Counted from the stretch's first letter, positions 41,985 to 54,219 are shown. The stretch is 64,000 bases of DNA from Siphonodentalium dalli (GCA_032622095.1 CP136061.1:10429287-10493286); one strand, 5' to 3'. The notes: generated by a model not told the origin, from the sequence alone. A program made the numbers and translations.

Positions 41985-44575
41985 TGTAACGTTGGCTGTA
42001 ACATGGGGTGGGATGTAACGTTGGCTGTAACATTGGTTGTAACATGGGGTGGGGTGTAACATTGGGTGTAACATTGGGTGTAACATTGGTTGTAACATGG
42101 GGTGGGATGTAACGTTGGGTGTAACATTGGCTGTAACATGGGGTGGGGTGTAACGTTGGCTGTAACATGGGGTGGGGTGTAACGTTGGCTGTAACATGGG
42201 GTGGGGTGTAACATTGGCTGTAACATGGGGTGGGGTGTAACGTTGGCTCTAACATGGGGTGGGGTGTAACATTGGCTGTAACATGGGGTGGGGTGTAACG
42301 TTGGTTGTAACATGGGGTGGGGTGTAACGTTGGCTCTAACATGGGGTGGGGTGTAACATTGGCTGTAACATGGGGTGGGGTGTAACGTTGGCTCTAACAT
42401 GGGGTGGGGTGTAACGTTGGCTCTAACATGGGGTGGGGTGTAACGTTGGTTGTAACATGGGGTGGGGTGTAACATTGGTTGTAACATGGGGTGGGATGTA
42501 ACATTGGCTGTAACATGGGGTGGGGTGTAACATTGGTTGTAACATGGGGTGGGGTGTAACATTGGTTGTAACATGGGGTGGGGTGTAACATTGGCTGTAA
42601 CATGGGGTGGGGTGTAACATTGGTTGTAACATGGGGTGGGGTGTAACGTTGGCTCTAACATGGGGTGGGATGTAACGTTGGCTGTAACATGGGGTGGGGT
42701 GTAACGTTGGTTGTAACATGGGGTGGGGTGTAACGTTGGCTCTAACATGGGGTGGGATGTAACGTTGGCTGTAACATGGGGTGGGGTGTAACGTTGGTTG
42801 TAACATGGGGTGGGGTGTAACATTGGTTGTAACATGGGGTGGGGTGTAACATTGGCTGTAACATGGGGTGGGGTGTAACATTGGTTGTAACATGGGGTGG
42901 GGTGTAACGTTGGCTCTAACATGGGGTGTAACGTTGGCTCTAACATGGGGTGGGGATGTAACGTTGGCTCTAACATGGGGTGGGATGTAACGTTGGTTGT
43001 AACATGGGGTGGGGATGTAACGTTGGCTCTAACATGGGGTGGGGATGTAACGTTGGCTCTAACATGGGGTGGGGATGTAACGTTGGCTCTAACATGGGGT
43101 GGGGATGTAACGTTGGCTCTAACATGGGGTGGGGATGTAACGTTGGCTCTAACATGGGGTGGGGATGTAACGTTGGCTCTAACATGGGGTGGGGATGTAA
43201 CGTTGGCTCTAACATGGGGTGGGGATGTAACGTTGGCTCTAACATGGGGTGGGGATGTAACGTTGGCTCTAACATGGGGTGGGGATGTAACGTTGGCTCT
43301 AACATGGGGTGGGGTGTAACGTTGGTTGTAACATGGGGTGGGGTGTAACATTGGTTGTAACATGGGGTGGGATGTAACATTGGCTGTAACATGGGGTGGG
43401 GTGTAACATTGGTTGTAACATGGGGTGGGGTGTAACATTGGTTGTAACATGGGGTGGGGTGTAACATTGGCTGTAACATGGGGTGGGGTGTAACATTGGT
43501 TGTAACATGGGGTGGGGTGTAACGTTGGCTCTAACATGGGGTGGGATGTAACGTTGGCTGTAACATGGGGTGGGGTGTAACGTTGGTTGTAACATGGGGT
43601 GGGGTGTAACGTTGGCTCTAACATGGGGTGGGATGTAACGTTGGCTGTAACATGGGGTGGGGTGTAACGTTGGTTGTAACATGGGGTGGGGTGTAACATT
43701 GGTTGTAACATGGGGTGGGGTGTAACATTGGCTGTAACATGGGGTGGGGTGTAACATTGGTTGTAACATGGGGTGGGGTGTAACGTTGGCTCTAACATGG
43801 GGTGTAACGTTGGCTCTAACATGGGGTGGGGATGTAACGTTGGCTCTAACATGGGGTGGGATGTAACGTTGGTTGTAACATGGGGTGGGGATGTAACGTT
43901 GGCTCCAACATGGGGTGGGGATGTAACGTTGGCTCTAACATGGGGTGGGGATGTAACGTTGGCTCTAACATGGGGTGGGGATGTAACGTTGGCTCTAACA
44001 TGGGGTGGGGATGTAACGTTGGCTCTAACATGGGGTGGGGATGTAACGTTGGCTCTAACATGGGGTGGGGATGTAACGTTGGCTCTAACATGGGGTGGGG
44101 ATGTAACGTTGGCTCTAACATGGGGTGGGGATGTAACGTTGGCTCTAACATGGGGTGGGGATGTAACGTTGGCTCTAACATGGGGTGGGGTGTAACGTTG
44201 GCTGTAACATGGGGTGTGGGTGTAACATTGGCTGTAACATGGGGTGGGGTGTAACGTTGGTTGTAACATGGGGTGGGGTGTAACGTTGGCTCTAACATGG
44301 GGTGGGGTGTAACATTGGCTGTAACATGGGGTGGGATGTAACGTTGGCTGTAACATGGGGTGTGGGTGTAACATTGGCTGTAACATGGGGTGGGGTGTAA
44401 CGTTGGTTGTAACATGGGGTGGGGTGTAACGTTGGCTCTAACATGGGGTGGGGTGTAACATTGGCTGTAACATGGGGTGGGATGTAACGTTGGCTGTAAC
44501 ATGGGGTGGGGTGTAACGTTGGTTGTAACATGGGGTGGGGTGTAACGTTGGCTGTAACATGGGATGGGCTGTTAA
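41985..44575 (+). repeat. 29/30-bp G-rich minisatellite, about 88 copies
   Basis: Units are of the type GTAACGTTGGCTGTAACATG+GGGTGGGGT (29 bp) or the 30-bp GGGGATG version, with CTG/CTC/TTG variants. Homogeneous runs of the 30-bp form lie at 42950-43310 and 43826-44186. The plus strand carries GGGGTGGGG in nearly every unit. Long minus-strand open frames (Pro/His/Tyr repeats) are by-products of the repeat. Confidence 0.96.
42430..44190 (+). repeat. 876-bp segmental duplication inside the G-rich array
   Basis: The order of variant units from about 42430 to 43305 is repeated from about 43306 to 44181 with an offset of exactly 876 bp. Open frames derived from the repeat are identical at 42423-42893 and 43299-43769. 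One substitution (GGCTCCAAC near 43903) separates the copies. Confidence 0.85.
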
Positions 44576-44881
44576 GTTGGCTGTAAACCGCGGTCGATAT
44601 AACGGCGGCGAGAAAACAAGCAGACACTGAATAAATTGGAGAACAAAAATCTTTCACTTCTGGTGGCCATTTTGGCGACCATCTTAGACGGGAGGTTCCA
44701 ATTTCGCCCTAAAATGTTGCATAATATGTCTTAAATTGACAAATATATATGCAATTATATTCATTTGACAATATTTTCTCTCTATAATTTGAATCAAACT
44801 GACATAGTGCCAGGTCTGAAAAAACGGCGGCCATGTTTGATGCCATTTCGGCTGGTGTCTACGCGGCCACATTTTTCCTGT
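44576..44881. other. Unique spacer, no gene seen
   Basis: AT-rich sequence with two related phrases (GTGGCCATTTTGGCGACCAT near 44664 and GGCGGCCATGTTTGATGCCA near 44827). No coding or RNA gene was recognised. Confidence 0.4.
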
Positions 44882-44957
44882 TAACCCTTTAATGACGGGA
44901 GCTGCGCTGGTGCAGCATTAAATATCATGTGCCAGTGCATTCTCTTATATATGCGAG
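44882..44957 (+). mobile_element. Truncated CTTATATATGCGAG-family element
   Basis: TTAACCCTTTAATGACGGGA is followed by GCTGCGCTGGTGCAGCATTA and GTGCATTCTCTTATATATGC. The left end, beginning TTAACCCTTT, resembles a TTAA-target element. The right part is missing. Confidence 0.55.
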
Positions 44958-44984
44958 TAACTCACACCTCCACAACGGATACTG

Positions 44985-45155
44985 TATAGCCACGTCCCTT
45001 CATGCAGTCTCTTGTATGTAACACCCCATCACGGAGACCCTCTAGTCACGTCCCTGTATGCGGCCTCTTTATGTAACACCCCATTACGGAGACCCTCTTG
45101 CCACGTCCCTAAATGCGGCATCTGTCTAACCACGTCCCTGAATATGGCCTCATTA
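44985..45155 (+). repeat. ~55-bp tandem repeat, about three copies
   Basis: CACGTCCCT recurs at 44991, 45047, 45102 and 45131 with shared GTAACACCCCAT, ACGGAGACCCTCT and ATGCGGCCTC segments. The last copy is shortened. Confidence 0.8.
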
Positions 45156-46316
45156 CATGTGTTTACTCACCCATATTCTTCATCGTGAGAATATTTCGTC
45201 CAAAACTCATAACATTTGTCCAAATCCTTTGAAATCCGATCCAGGTATCGCATCAGTTTCGCCTTCAAAACCTTACGATCATCGATAGAGTTCATTTTGA
45301 ACATTAAAAACTCCTTGTTTAAAGAACTAGATAAAAATGTTATGTTTACCCTGCTTATCGTTTGTAGATACAGTGTTCATACAATGAATGATGATACGTT
45401 AATAAAGACACGTATATAGTCACACCAGAGCAGGGTCGTATCAAACTCGAGACATGGAGAATATCGCGTTCTGATGCATTTACGCCTGAGAAGTGGTCTC
45501 TGCTCTCACCATTTCGCTCTGGGCCAATCAAAACTCAAAGAAGTCACTTACATAGCGATGAGCGCCAATCAAAACTCAAAGAAGTCACTTGCAGCGCGAG
45601 AAGATATGTCTTGTACTGTGTCTATAAACCAATAATAAAATTAAGCTCCCGCCGCCCCAGTGAGTGGGAAGAGCGAGATGGTTTCCAAGATAATGTCTCC
45701 GCCGAATGGTGCATCGAGAATAAATGTCCGATTATACAAATGTATGGACATTATAGAGAGGTTGTGCAGTATTACGAACACCCGCCACCCGATGAGAGGG
45801 AAGAGCGAGGTGGTTAATATCTCCATCGAATGGTGAATCTAGAATAAATGTCCGATTATACAAATGTATGGACATTATAGAGAGGTTGTGCAAGATTATA
45901 AACTCCCATCACCCGGTGAGCGGGAAGAGCGAGATGGTTAATGTCTCCGTTAGGAGGCTGCATGTGCCCCGTGCGCACCAGAGACTCGTCAGGAGGCTGC
46001 ATGTCTGCTCCTGTGCGCCTCACAGACACACGCTATATAGGACAGTTTATCTGGAAGAACGGGCTCAGTTACACTCGATATATAGTTTTGAAATCCTATT
46101 CATTATCAATGGTAAATTTTGTGATTTGTGACCAAAAGTTGGTTAATGTCCTATTTTGCATATATTTAAACAAAATTACTACGGTTTGAAAATAAGAAAA
46201 TATTAGATAGAGAGAGGTGCAGACTGTAATCATCCAACACTAATATCTTGTCCAGGCTATGAGTGGAAATTTGAAGTTAGGCACAAAGAACGAAGGTTCT
46301 ATAGAAGAACAAGCCA
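45156..46316. other. Non-coding region with two small tandem duplications
   Basis: A 43-bp direct repeat (GCCAATCAAAACTCAAAGAA) lies at about 45530-45600. A 124-132 bp repeat (GGGAAGAGCGAG, AATAAATGTCCGATTATACA) spans about 45650-45940 in two and a half copies. No gene is supported. Confidence 0.55.
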
Positions 46317-48135
46317 TGGTTTTATATATAAACATCTGTATAAAAGCCCCCGTATCGAGACATATAATGGACATTGAGGGTGGCGCCAGGATCCTTCTAC
46401 GGATGGTTTTATATATAAACATCTGTATAAAAGCCCCCGTATCGAGACATATAATGGACATTGAGGGTGGCGCCAGGATCCTTCTACGGATGGTTATATA
46501 TATAAACATCGTATAAAAGCCCCCGTATCGAGACATATAATGGACATTGAGGGTGGCGCCAGGATCCTTCTACGGATGGTTATATATATAAACATCCGTA
46601 TAAAAGCCCCCGTATCGAGACATATAATGGACATTGAGGGTGGCGCCAGGATCCCCATACGGTTGGTTATATATATATAAACATCCGTAAAAAAGCCCCC
46701 GTATCGAGACATATAATGGACATTGAGGGTGGCGCCAGGATCCCCCTACGGTTGGTTATATATATAAACATCCGTATAAAAGCCCCCGTATCGAGACATA
46801 TAATGGTCATTGAGGGTGGCGCCAGGATCCTTCTACGGATGGTTATATATATAAACATCCGTATAAAAGCCCCCGTATCGAGACATATAATGGACATTGA
46901 GGGTGGCGCCAGGATCCCCCTACGGTTGGTTATATATATAAACATCCGTATAAAAGCCCCCGTATCGAGATATATAATGGACATTGAGGGTGGCGCCAGG
47001 ATCCCCCTACGGTTGGTTATATATATAAACATCCGTATAAAAGCCCCCGTATCGAGACATATATAGGACATTGAGGGTGGCGCCAGGATCCTTCTACGGT
47101 TGGTTATATATATAAACATCCGTATAAAAGCCCCCGTATCGAGACATATAATGGACATTGAGGGTGGCGCCAGGATCCCCCTACGGTTGGTTATATATAT
47201 AAACATCTGTATAAATGCCCCCGTATCGAGACATATAATGGACATTGAGGGTGGCGCCAGGATCCTTCTACGGTTGGTTATATATATAAACATCCGTATA
47301 AAAGCCCCCGTATCGAGACATATAATGGACATTGAGGGTGGCGCCAGGATCCCCATACGGTTGGTTATATATATAAACATCCGTATAAAAGCCCCCGTAT
47401 CGAGACATATATAGGACATTGAGGGTGGCGCCAGGATCCTTCTACGGATGGTTATATATATAAACATCCGTATAAAAGCCCCCGTATCGAGACATATATA
47501 GGACATTGAGGGTGGCGCCAGGATCCCCCTACGGATGGTTATATATATAAACATCCGTATAAAAGCCCCCGTATCGAGACATATATAGGACATTGAGGGT
47601 GGCGCCAGGATCCTTCTACGGTTGGTTATATATATAAACATCCGTATAAAAGCCCCCGTATCGAGACATATAATGGACATTGAGGGTGGCGCCAGGATCC
47701 CCCTACGGTTGGTTATATATATAAACATCTGTATAAATGCCCCCGTATCGAGACATATAATGGACATTGAGGGTGGCGCCAGGATCCTTCTACGGTTGGT
47801 TATATATATAAACATCCGTATAAAAGCCCCCGTATCGAGACATATAATGGACATTGAGGGTGGCGCCAGGATCCCCATACGGTTGGTTATATATATAAAC
47901 ATCCGTATAAAAGCCCCCGTATCGAGACATATATAGGACATTGAGGGTGGCGCCAGGATCCTTCTACGGATGGTTATATATATAAACATCCGTATAAAAG
48001 CCCCCGTATCGAGACATATATAGGACATTGAGGGTGGCGCCAGGATCCCCCTACGGATGGTTATATATATAAACATCCGTATAAAAGACCCCGTATCGAG
48101 ACATTATAGGACATTGAGGGTGGCGCCAGGATTTC
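46317..48135 (+). repeat. 87-bp minisatellite, about 21 copies
   Basis: The unit contains GTTATATATATAAACATCCG, TATAAAAGCCCCCGTATCGA, GACATATAATGGACATTGAG and GGTGGCGCCAGGATCC. Six units (522 bp) are duplicated in order: the block at about 47100-47610 recurs at 47622-48132. Each unit carries a TATAAAAG box flanked by GC-rich sequence. Open frames on both strands follow from 87 being divisible by three. Confidence 0.96.
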
Positions 48136-49490
48136 CTCGATACAGGGGTTACGGTCATACCAACACCGACAAGGGGGCTATATGATTACGGAAACTACCG
48201 GTCCCATACCCGACAAGGGTGCTATATGATCACGGAAGCTACCGGTCCCATACCCGACAAGGGGGCTATATGATCACGGACGCAACTGGTCCCATACCCG
48301 ACAAGGGGGTTATCTGATCACGGAAGCTACCGATCCCATCCCCGACAAGGGGGTAATCTGATCACGGAAGAAACCGGTCCCATCCTCGATAAGGGCGCTA
48401 TATGACCACGGAAGCTACCGGTCCCTTACCCGACAAAGGGGCTATATGATCACAAAAGCTACCGGTCCAATCACCGACAAAGGGGGGGGGGGGGGGCTAT
48501 ATGATCACGGACGATACCGGTCCCATCCCCGACAAGGGGGCTATATGATCACGGAAGCTACCGGTCCCTTACCCGACAAGGGGGCTATATGATCACGAAA
48601 GCTACCGGCCCAATCACCGACAAAGGGGGGGGGGGCTATATGATCACGGACGCTACCGGTCCCATCCCCGACAAGGGGGCTATATGATCATGGAATTTAC
48701 CGGTCACATCCCCGACAAGGTGGTTATATGATAACGGAATCTACCGGTTCCACCCCCGACAAGGGGTTATATGATAACGGAAACTATCGGTCCCATACCC
48801 GACAAGGGACTATATGATCACGGAAGCTACCGGTTCCATCCCCGACAAGGGGTTATATGATAACGGAATCTATCGGTCCCATACCCGACAAGGGACTATA
48901 TGATCACGGAATATACCGGTTCCTTCCCCGACAAGGGACTATATGATCACGGAAGCTATCGGTCCAATACCCGACAAGGGACTATATATTATCACGGAAG
49001 CTACCGGTCCCATCCCCGACAAGGGGTTATATGATAACGGAATCTACCTGCCCCATACCCGACAAGGGACTATATGATCACGGAAGCTACCCCGACAAGG
49101 GGGCTATTTGATCACGGAAGCTACCGGTCCCATCCCCGAAAATGGGGCTATATGATCACTGAATCTACCGGTACCATCCCCGACAAGGGGGCTATATGGT
49201 CACGGCAGCTACCGGTTCCATCCCCAACAAGGGGTATATGATCACGGAAGCTACCGGTCCCATATCCGACAAGGGGCTATATGATCACGGAAGCTACCGT
49301 TCCCATCCCGACAAGGGAGATATATGATCACGGAAGCTATCGGTCCCATACCCGACAAGGGGGCTATATGATCACGAAAGCTACCGGTCCCATCCCCGAT
49401 AAAGGGGGGGGGTTATATGATCACGGAAGCTACCGGTCCCATCCCCGACAAGGTGGGGGGCTATATGATCACGGAATATACCGGTCTGAC
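48136..49490 (+). repeat. ~44-bp minisatellite, about 31 copies
   Basis: The consensus is TATATGATCACGGAAGCTAC followed by CGGTCCCATCCCCGACAAGG and a variable G-run plus CT. Copy length varies (about 40-55 bp), mostly through the G-run (GGGGGGGGGGGG near 48482). Copies are moderately diverged. Confidence 0.95.
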
Positions 49491-49794
49491 CAATGCACTG
49501 TAATTGCAGGTTTCACCGACGGGTGGGGATACCCATCTCGCCCCCATTGATCCCCTCTGGCGCCACCCCACATTTGCAAGCTCGATCTGAGTTGAGGGAC
49601 ATTTCCATTGGCCATTCCGATCGGTAGATGACAGTAATCGTATACGGCCACAAATAACATTTCGGACAAAGTGCTGTTCCATTTTAATGGTATTTATGGA
49701 CCTTGTTACTGGAGGAAATAACTAAGCAAGATACTGCGATGTGGACTAAAAAACAATAATGAGGTTTTTGCTTAACATTCAAGCATAAACGGAG
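49491..49794. other. Unique spacer, no gene seen
   Basis: Short open frames only, with no recognised motif. Confidence 0.4.
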
Positions 49795-50052
49795 TCAAAA
49801 CCTTTCATGACGGGAATGGCGCTGGTGCAGCATTAAATATCCTACACCAGTGCATTCACTTATATATGCGAGTCTTCCATAGGGAGCCTCGCATACATAT
49901 TTTATAAGAGAAACGCACTGGCTTAAAAGGTCAAGGTAAATATTGTTAGGCCAATGCATTTTATTATACATGCGAGGCGCCCTATAAGCGAATGCATTGG
50001 CAGAGGGTTTTCGCAAAAAAAATCAGGAAGCTCCAGTCATCGAAGGGTTAAG
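49795..50052. mobile_element. Complete CTTATATATGCGAG-family element
   Basis: The left end is AACCTTTCATGACGGGAATG and the right end is AAGCTCCAGTCATCGAAGGG+TTAA, imperfect inverted repeats. Inside are CTGGTGCAGCATTAAATATC and ACTTATATATGCGAG, with inverted counterparts. This is about 258 bp without coding capacity. Confidence 0.6.
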
Positions 50053-51844
50053 GAGGCCCACGTGCGATGAAGTAATAAACGCACGTGCGTGTTCCTGATA
50101 GTCAGTTTACGGGACGAATGCAGTGACGTAACCATTTGACGTCATATCAATGGGTGAATATATTTTTGCCAATAAACCAGGGGGGGGGGGCGGGTCATCC
50201 ACTTTTTTCCATACAGTACGCCGGGGTGGGTGGGTGGTTCAGCTGCGAAAAAGTCACTTTTTTCCTGAGTGGTCGCAATTTTTTCCTCTTACAACATTTC
50301 TTCAATATAAATGCCTCAAAGTGTTCAGCATCATTGTTAAGGTGTGTATGCCACTTAGGGCAGTGCTTAGGGTGTAGATAGTGTGGATATAGGCATGATG
50401 CTTCTCAGAAATCCAGATTACGAACCAACTCTCAGGAATTCGCCTTTTACATCCGATCACATTGCCATGTACCAATGTTACTGGTTCGAGATGAAAATGG
50501 ACAGTTATGTAGCACATGAATAAACTTTAATGTAAATAAAATGAAAAAAGCTATTCATTTATAGCATTAATTTTACTCATTATACCTGATCAGACCAGAT
50601 AACCCAGTCAAAATTGTATCGGAACTTGGCATGGGACTGTAGACTGCAACAATGCATATCACTGAGACAACAATCTTGAGATGGTGGGACCCAGGTAAAA
50701 GATTGGGCGAGCATACATAGAACTTGAATGTGTAGATGTGGAGAAGGCTGCTAAGTGGAATAAACAAAATCAGAACAGATGAGTGAAAAGAAGGGAGAGA
50801 AAATATAATATAACTTAATATATATGCAAGTCTAAATATAATGTGCCGGTCATCAGCAAAATGATCGAAGTCTGCAGAAGGCGAATTTGGCGATACTACC
50901 CGGCATAGCATCAACACATTCAACCTCTAACAACCTCATTCTATTTTGGTCTCGACCAACCATGGAGAACTAGCTGCAGATGAGGGTCACATATGGTGAA
51001 TTTGGTAATGCTATAGCCCACTATGCTGGGTAGCATCATTAAACTCACCCACCTTGGAGCTTATTCTGCCGACTGCATATGACCATCTTATTTTCAAGTT
51101 TCTATTTACACGCAGTGCATGTATTTGTCTGAATGCTTGACCTGGGTCTGGCCTTAGCACAGTACCTAGCCCAAAAACTCCGCTCAAGGAAATGAAAATT
51201 AGTTTCGTGATACATAGTGGATTTCAGCTGAATACCTGTATTGTTGGAGAGTTAATTGCCAGGTGGTGTTGCCCTAATAATTTTTTCAAAAATCATAATT
51301 GACATAAATTCATGTGATACTATCGGACACATCTAAAGTTACACTTGCTGTGATGAAAAGAAGGTACAGTAATGCTTTTATACTTGTTTACATGTATAAT
51401 GAGCTACCTTAGACAATATTTGGGGAAGAAACAATCAATAATTTACAGATCAGCACATGTATTCTGTGTGTTATTTTGGGTTTTTCCAAGTTTTTTTTTA
51501 GAACCTGTTTCGTGTTATTACAAAAGACTGGAATGACTTAGAAGAACCAGAAATGGAAATAGGGTAACTGTAACACTGACCAACAAGCTTAAATGGTGTG
51601 ATATTACAGATTTGGTGGTAAAAAGGGGGGTGGGTACCCCGCATGAAATTGGAAAAAATATTTTACCTTCAAATAGGGGGGTGGTGGGTACCCAAGAGCC
51701 GGAAAAAAGTTTTTTCAGCCTAATGTCATGTCACTTTTTTCCGACCCCCCCCCTTGAATATACTGTGAAATGTTGTAACAATCGCATAAAAAACAAGTAA
51801 ATCATACAAAGAACATGATTAAAAGCATGAACCAATGTAAGTAA
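50053..51844. other. Non-coding region with decayed repeats
   Basis: A G-run plus ACTTTTTTCC segment (50179-50300) has an inverted, diverged counterpart at 51620-51770. A decayed relative of the GGTCCCCAGAGGG family lies at about 50840-51075. No gene is supported. Confidence 0.45.
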
Positions 51845-51930
51845 TGGAAATAATATCCATCTACATCATATCCATGAAAATAATATCCATTCACATTATA
51901 TCCATGAAAATAATATCCATTCACATTATA
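51845..51930 (+). repeat. 30-bp tandem repeat, three copies
   Basis: GAAAATAATATCCATTCACA+TTATATCCAT is repeated with one or two substitutions. Confidence 0.85.
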
Positions 51931-52066
51931 TCTATGAAAAGTTCCCGCATAGGCTGACGTGGGGGATGATTTTTTAAAGTAATGTATAATTATGGTAAGT
52001 TGGTAACATTAGCCTAAAACTACTGTAAACGACATGAATGTCGTTCCACCCATCAACCGACATATA

Positions 52067-52125
52067 TAAGAGAATGCACTGACACATGACCTAAATGCTG
52101 CACCAGCGCAGATACCACCATGACA
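52067..52125 (-). mobile_element. Truncated CTTATATATGCGAG-family element, reverse orientation
   Basis: Read on the minus strand it contains CTGCGCTGGTGCAGCATTTA and GTGCATTCTCTTATATATG, as in the other members. It directly abuts the 110-bp array. Confidence 0.55.
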
Positions 52126-52790
52126 GGGATAATAACCGAGGCGATATATAAAGTTTAACCCACAGAGAGCCTCACACAGATGAAGGCATGTACTACGGAG
52201 TGTCTTCTGCTGCAGTCTATATGGGGCTCTATAAAGGGATAATAACCGAGGCGATATATAAAGTTTAACCCACAGGGAGCCTCCGTAGATGAAAGCATGC
52301 ACTACGGGGTGTCTTCTGTCGCAGTCTATTTGGGGCTCTATAAAGGGATAATAACCGAGGCGATATATAAAGTTTAACACACAGGGAGCCTCACACAGGT
52401 GAAAGCATGCACCACGGAGTGTCTTCTGCTGCAGTCTATATGGGGCTCTATAAAGGGATAATAACCGAGGCGATATATAAAGTTTACCAAACAGGGAGCC
52501 TCACACAGATGAAAGCATGCACCACGGAGTGTCTTCTGCTGCAGTCTATGTGGGGCTCTATAAAGGGATAATAACCGAGGCGATATATAAAGTTTAACCC
52601 TCAGGGATCCTCACACAGATGAAAGCATGCACTACGGAGTGTCTTCTGCTGCAGTCTATGTGGGGCTCTATAAAGGGATAATAACCGAGGCGATATATAA
52701 AGTTTAACCCTCAGGGAGCCTCACACAGATGAAAGCATGCACTACGGAGTGTCTTCTGCTGCAGTCTATGTGGGGCTCTATAAAGTGTTA
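52122..52790 (+). repeat. 110-bp minisatellite, about six copies
   Basis: TAAAGGGATAATAACCGAGG recurs at 52232, 52341, 52451, 52561 and 52671, and TAAAG again at 52781 (109 or 110 bp spacing). Each copy contains GCGATATATAAAGTTTAAC, GGGAGCCTCACACAGATGAA and GAGTGTCTTCTGCTGCAGTC. Copies are about 95% alike by eye. Confidence 0.95.
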
Positions 52791-53380
52791 ATGATCACAT
52801 GGTCGACGGTCTTGAGTGTTATCCTTCAGCGATTGTGGGGGTATCATAAATCACGTGCGGTTCTGTGTTTATTACACGTCCGATCATCCGATGGTAATCT
52901 CCTAACTGAACATTTATGATGGTTACTGCAGAATTGTTCGATGTTATTTCCTATATTGTCGCGTGTGATGATGATTTAATTGTAAAGCTCCGGCTTCAAT
53001 GTTGAGACGAACAAGGGTGCTCGCGGGTAACAGGTGTGTGCGTTTTCAGAAATTCCACGATTTTACGGAATCGGATACCAGCGATTGTCTGCCCTTTACT
53101 ATATATTAATTTTATTGCACTTTGTTTTCTACAAAGGTCCATGTGTTCGTACCTGGTGGAATACCACACATTTAAATATTGTACCAACCTCGCGTCATAT
53201 AAGCAATATCCGTGACGAGCATCCTTGTCCACTGCAATGTCATGTACATGTATATCAACATTCTGTGCTGAGTTCACAATTCATCTTGATTGAACAGGAT
53301 ACATTTTTCGTATTTAAAATTCACCTCAACGAGTTCTGACGCATGATAATGAGGTGAAAGTCGAGGTATGACCCACATGT
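52791..53380. other. Unique spacer, no gene seen
   Basis: Open frames up to about 100 codons overlap on both strands without recognisable domains. I treat them as chance. Confidence 0.4.
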
Positions 53381-53475
53381 ATTTGGCACAATAGACCCCA
53401 CCACCCCAAATACATATATATAAGACTGTCTTTGGGTTGGTGGGGTCTATTGTGCCAAATACCTGTGGTATGACA
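53380..53475. repeat. ~95-bp hairpin-forming inverted repeat
   Basis: GTATTTGGCACAATAGACCC near 53389 and GGGTCTATTGTGCCAAATAC near 53443 are exact complements within a longer imperfect palindrome. The loop contains a TATATATA core. Confidence 0.85.
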
Positions 53476-53519
53476 CAGATAAACCAGCCTCGTAACTTAG
53501 CAATTCGGTCGCATAGTGT

Positions 53520-53935
53520 TCTCGTGCTAGAGCCCTTGAACATTTTGTGGCCGAATCCATAATATCATCGATGTTGGTTTATCCCTCTCCGGCTAGCGCC
53601 CTCGAACATTATGTGGCCGAATCCCTAAATTCCATCGATGGTGGTTTATCCCTATCGTGCTAGCGCCCTCGAACATTATGTGGCCGAATCCCTAATCTCA
53701 TCGATGGTGGTTTATATCTATCGTGCTAGCGCCCTCGAACATTGTGTGGCCGATCCCTAATCTCATCGATGGTGGTTTATCCCTCTCGCGCGAGCGCCCT
53801 CGAACATTGTGTGGCCGAATCCCTAATCTCATCGATGGTGGTTTATCCCTCTCGCGCGAGCGCCCTCGAACATTGTGTGGCCGAATCCCTAATCTCATCG
53901 ATGGTGGTTTATCCCTCTCAGAGCGCCCTCAGTAG
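53520..53935 (+). repeat. ~64-66 bp minisatellite, about six and a half copies
   Basis: The unit contains CCCTCGAACATTGTGTGGCC, GAATCCCTAATCTCATCGAT and GGTGGTTTATCCCTCTCG. The last three copies are nearly identical and the first is the most diverged. Confidence 0.93.
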
Positions 53936-53939
53936 TAAT

Positions 53940-54219
53940 GGTGGGCACTATGGCCCAGTACCCCCCAGACATGGGCACTATGGCCCAGTACCCCCCAGAC
54001 ATGGGCACTATGGCCCAGTACCCCCCCAGACATGGGCACTATGGCCCAGTACCCCCCCAGACATGGGCACTATGGCCCATGGGCCATAGTGCCCATGTCT
54101 GGGGGGTACTGGGCCATAGTGCCCATGTCTGGGGGGGTACTGGGCCATAGTGCCCATGTCTGGGGGGTACTGGGCCATAGTGCCCATGTCTGGGGGGTAC
54201 TGGGCCATAGTTCCCAGCC
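53940..54219. repeat. ~280-bp palindrome made of ~30-bp tandem repeats
   Basis: About four and a half copies of ATGGGCACTATGGCCCAGTA+CCCCCCAGAC are followed, with no spacer, by the same number of reverse-complement copies. The axis is at GGCCCATGGGCC (54074-54085). It lies immediately left of the Polinton-like genes. Confidence 0.92.

Noticed and set aside
41850-44657. Pro/His/Tyr-repeat protein on the minus strand and GCNVGSNMGW repeats on the plus strand
   Set aside because: Both follow from the 29/30-bp array. 29-bp units shift the frame, so no single protein persists through conserved codons.
46259-48076. 469-codon frame with repeats in the 87-bp array
   Set aside because: Open on both strands because 87 is divisible by three. 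No independent coding evidence.
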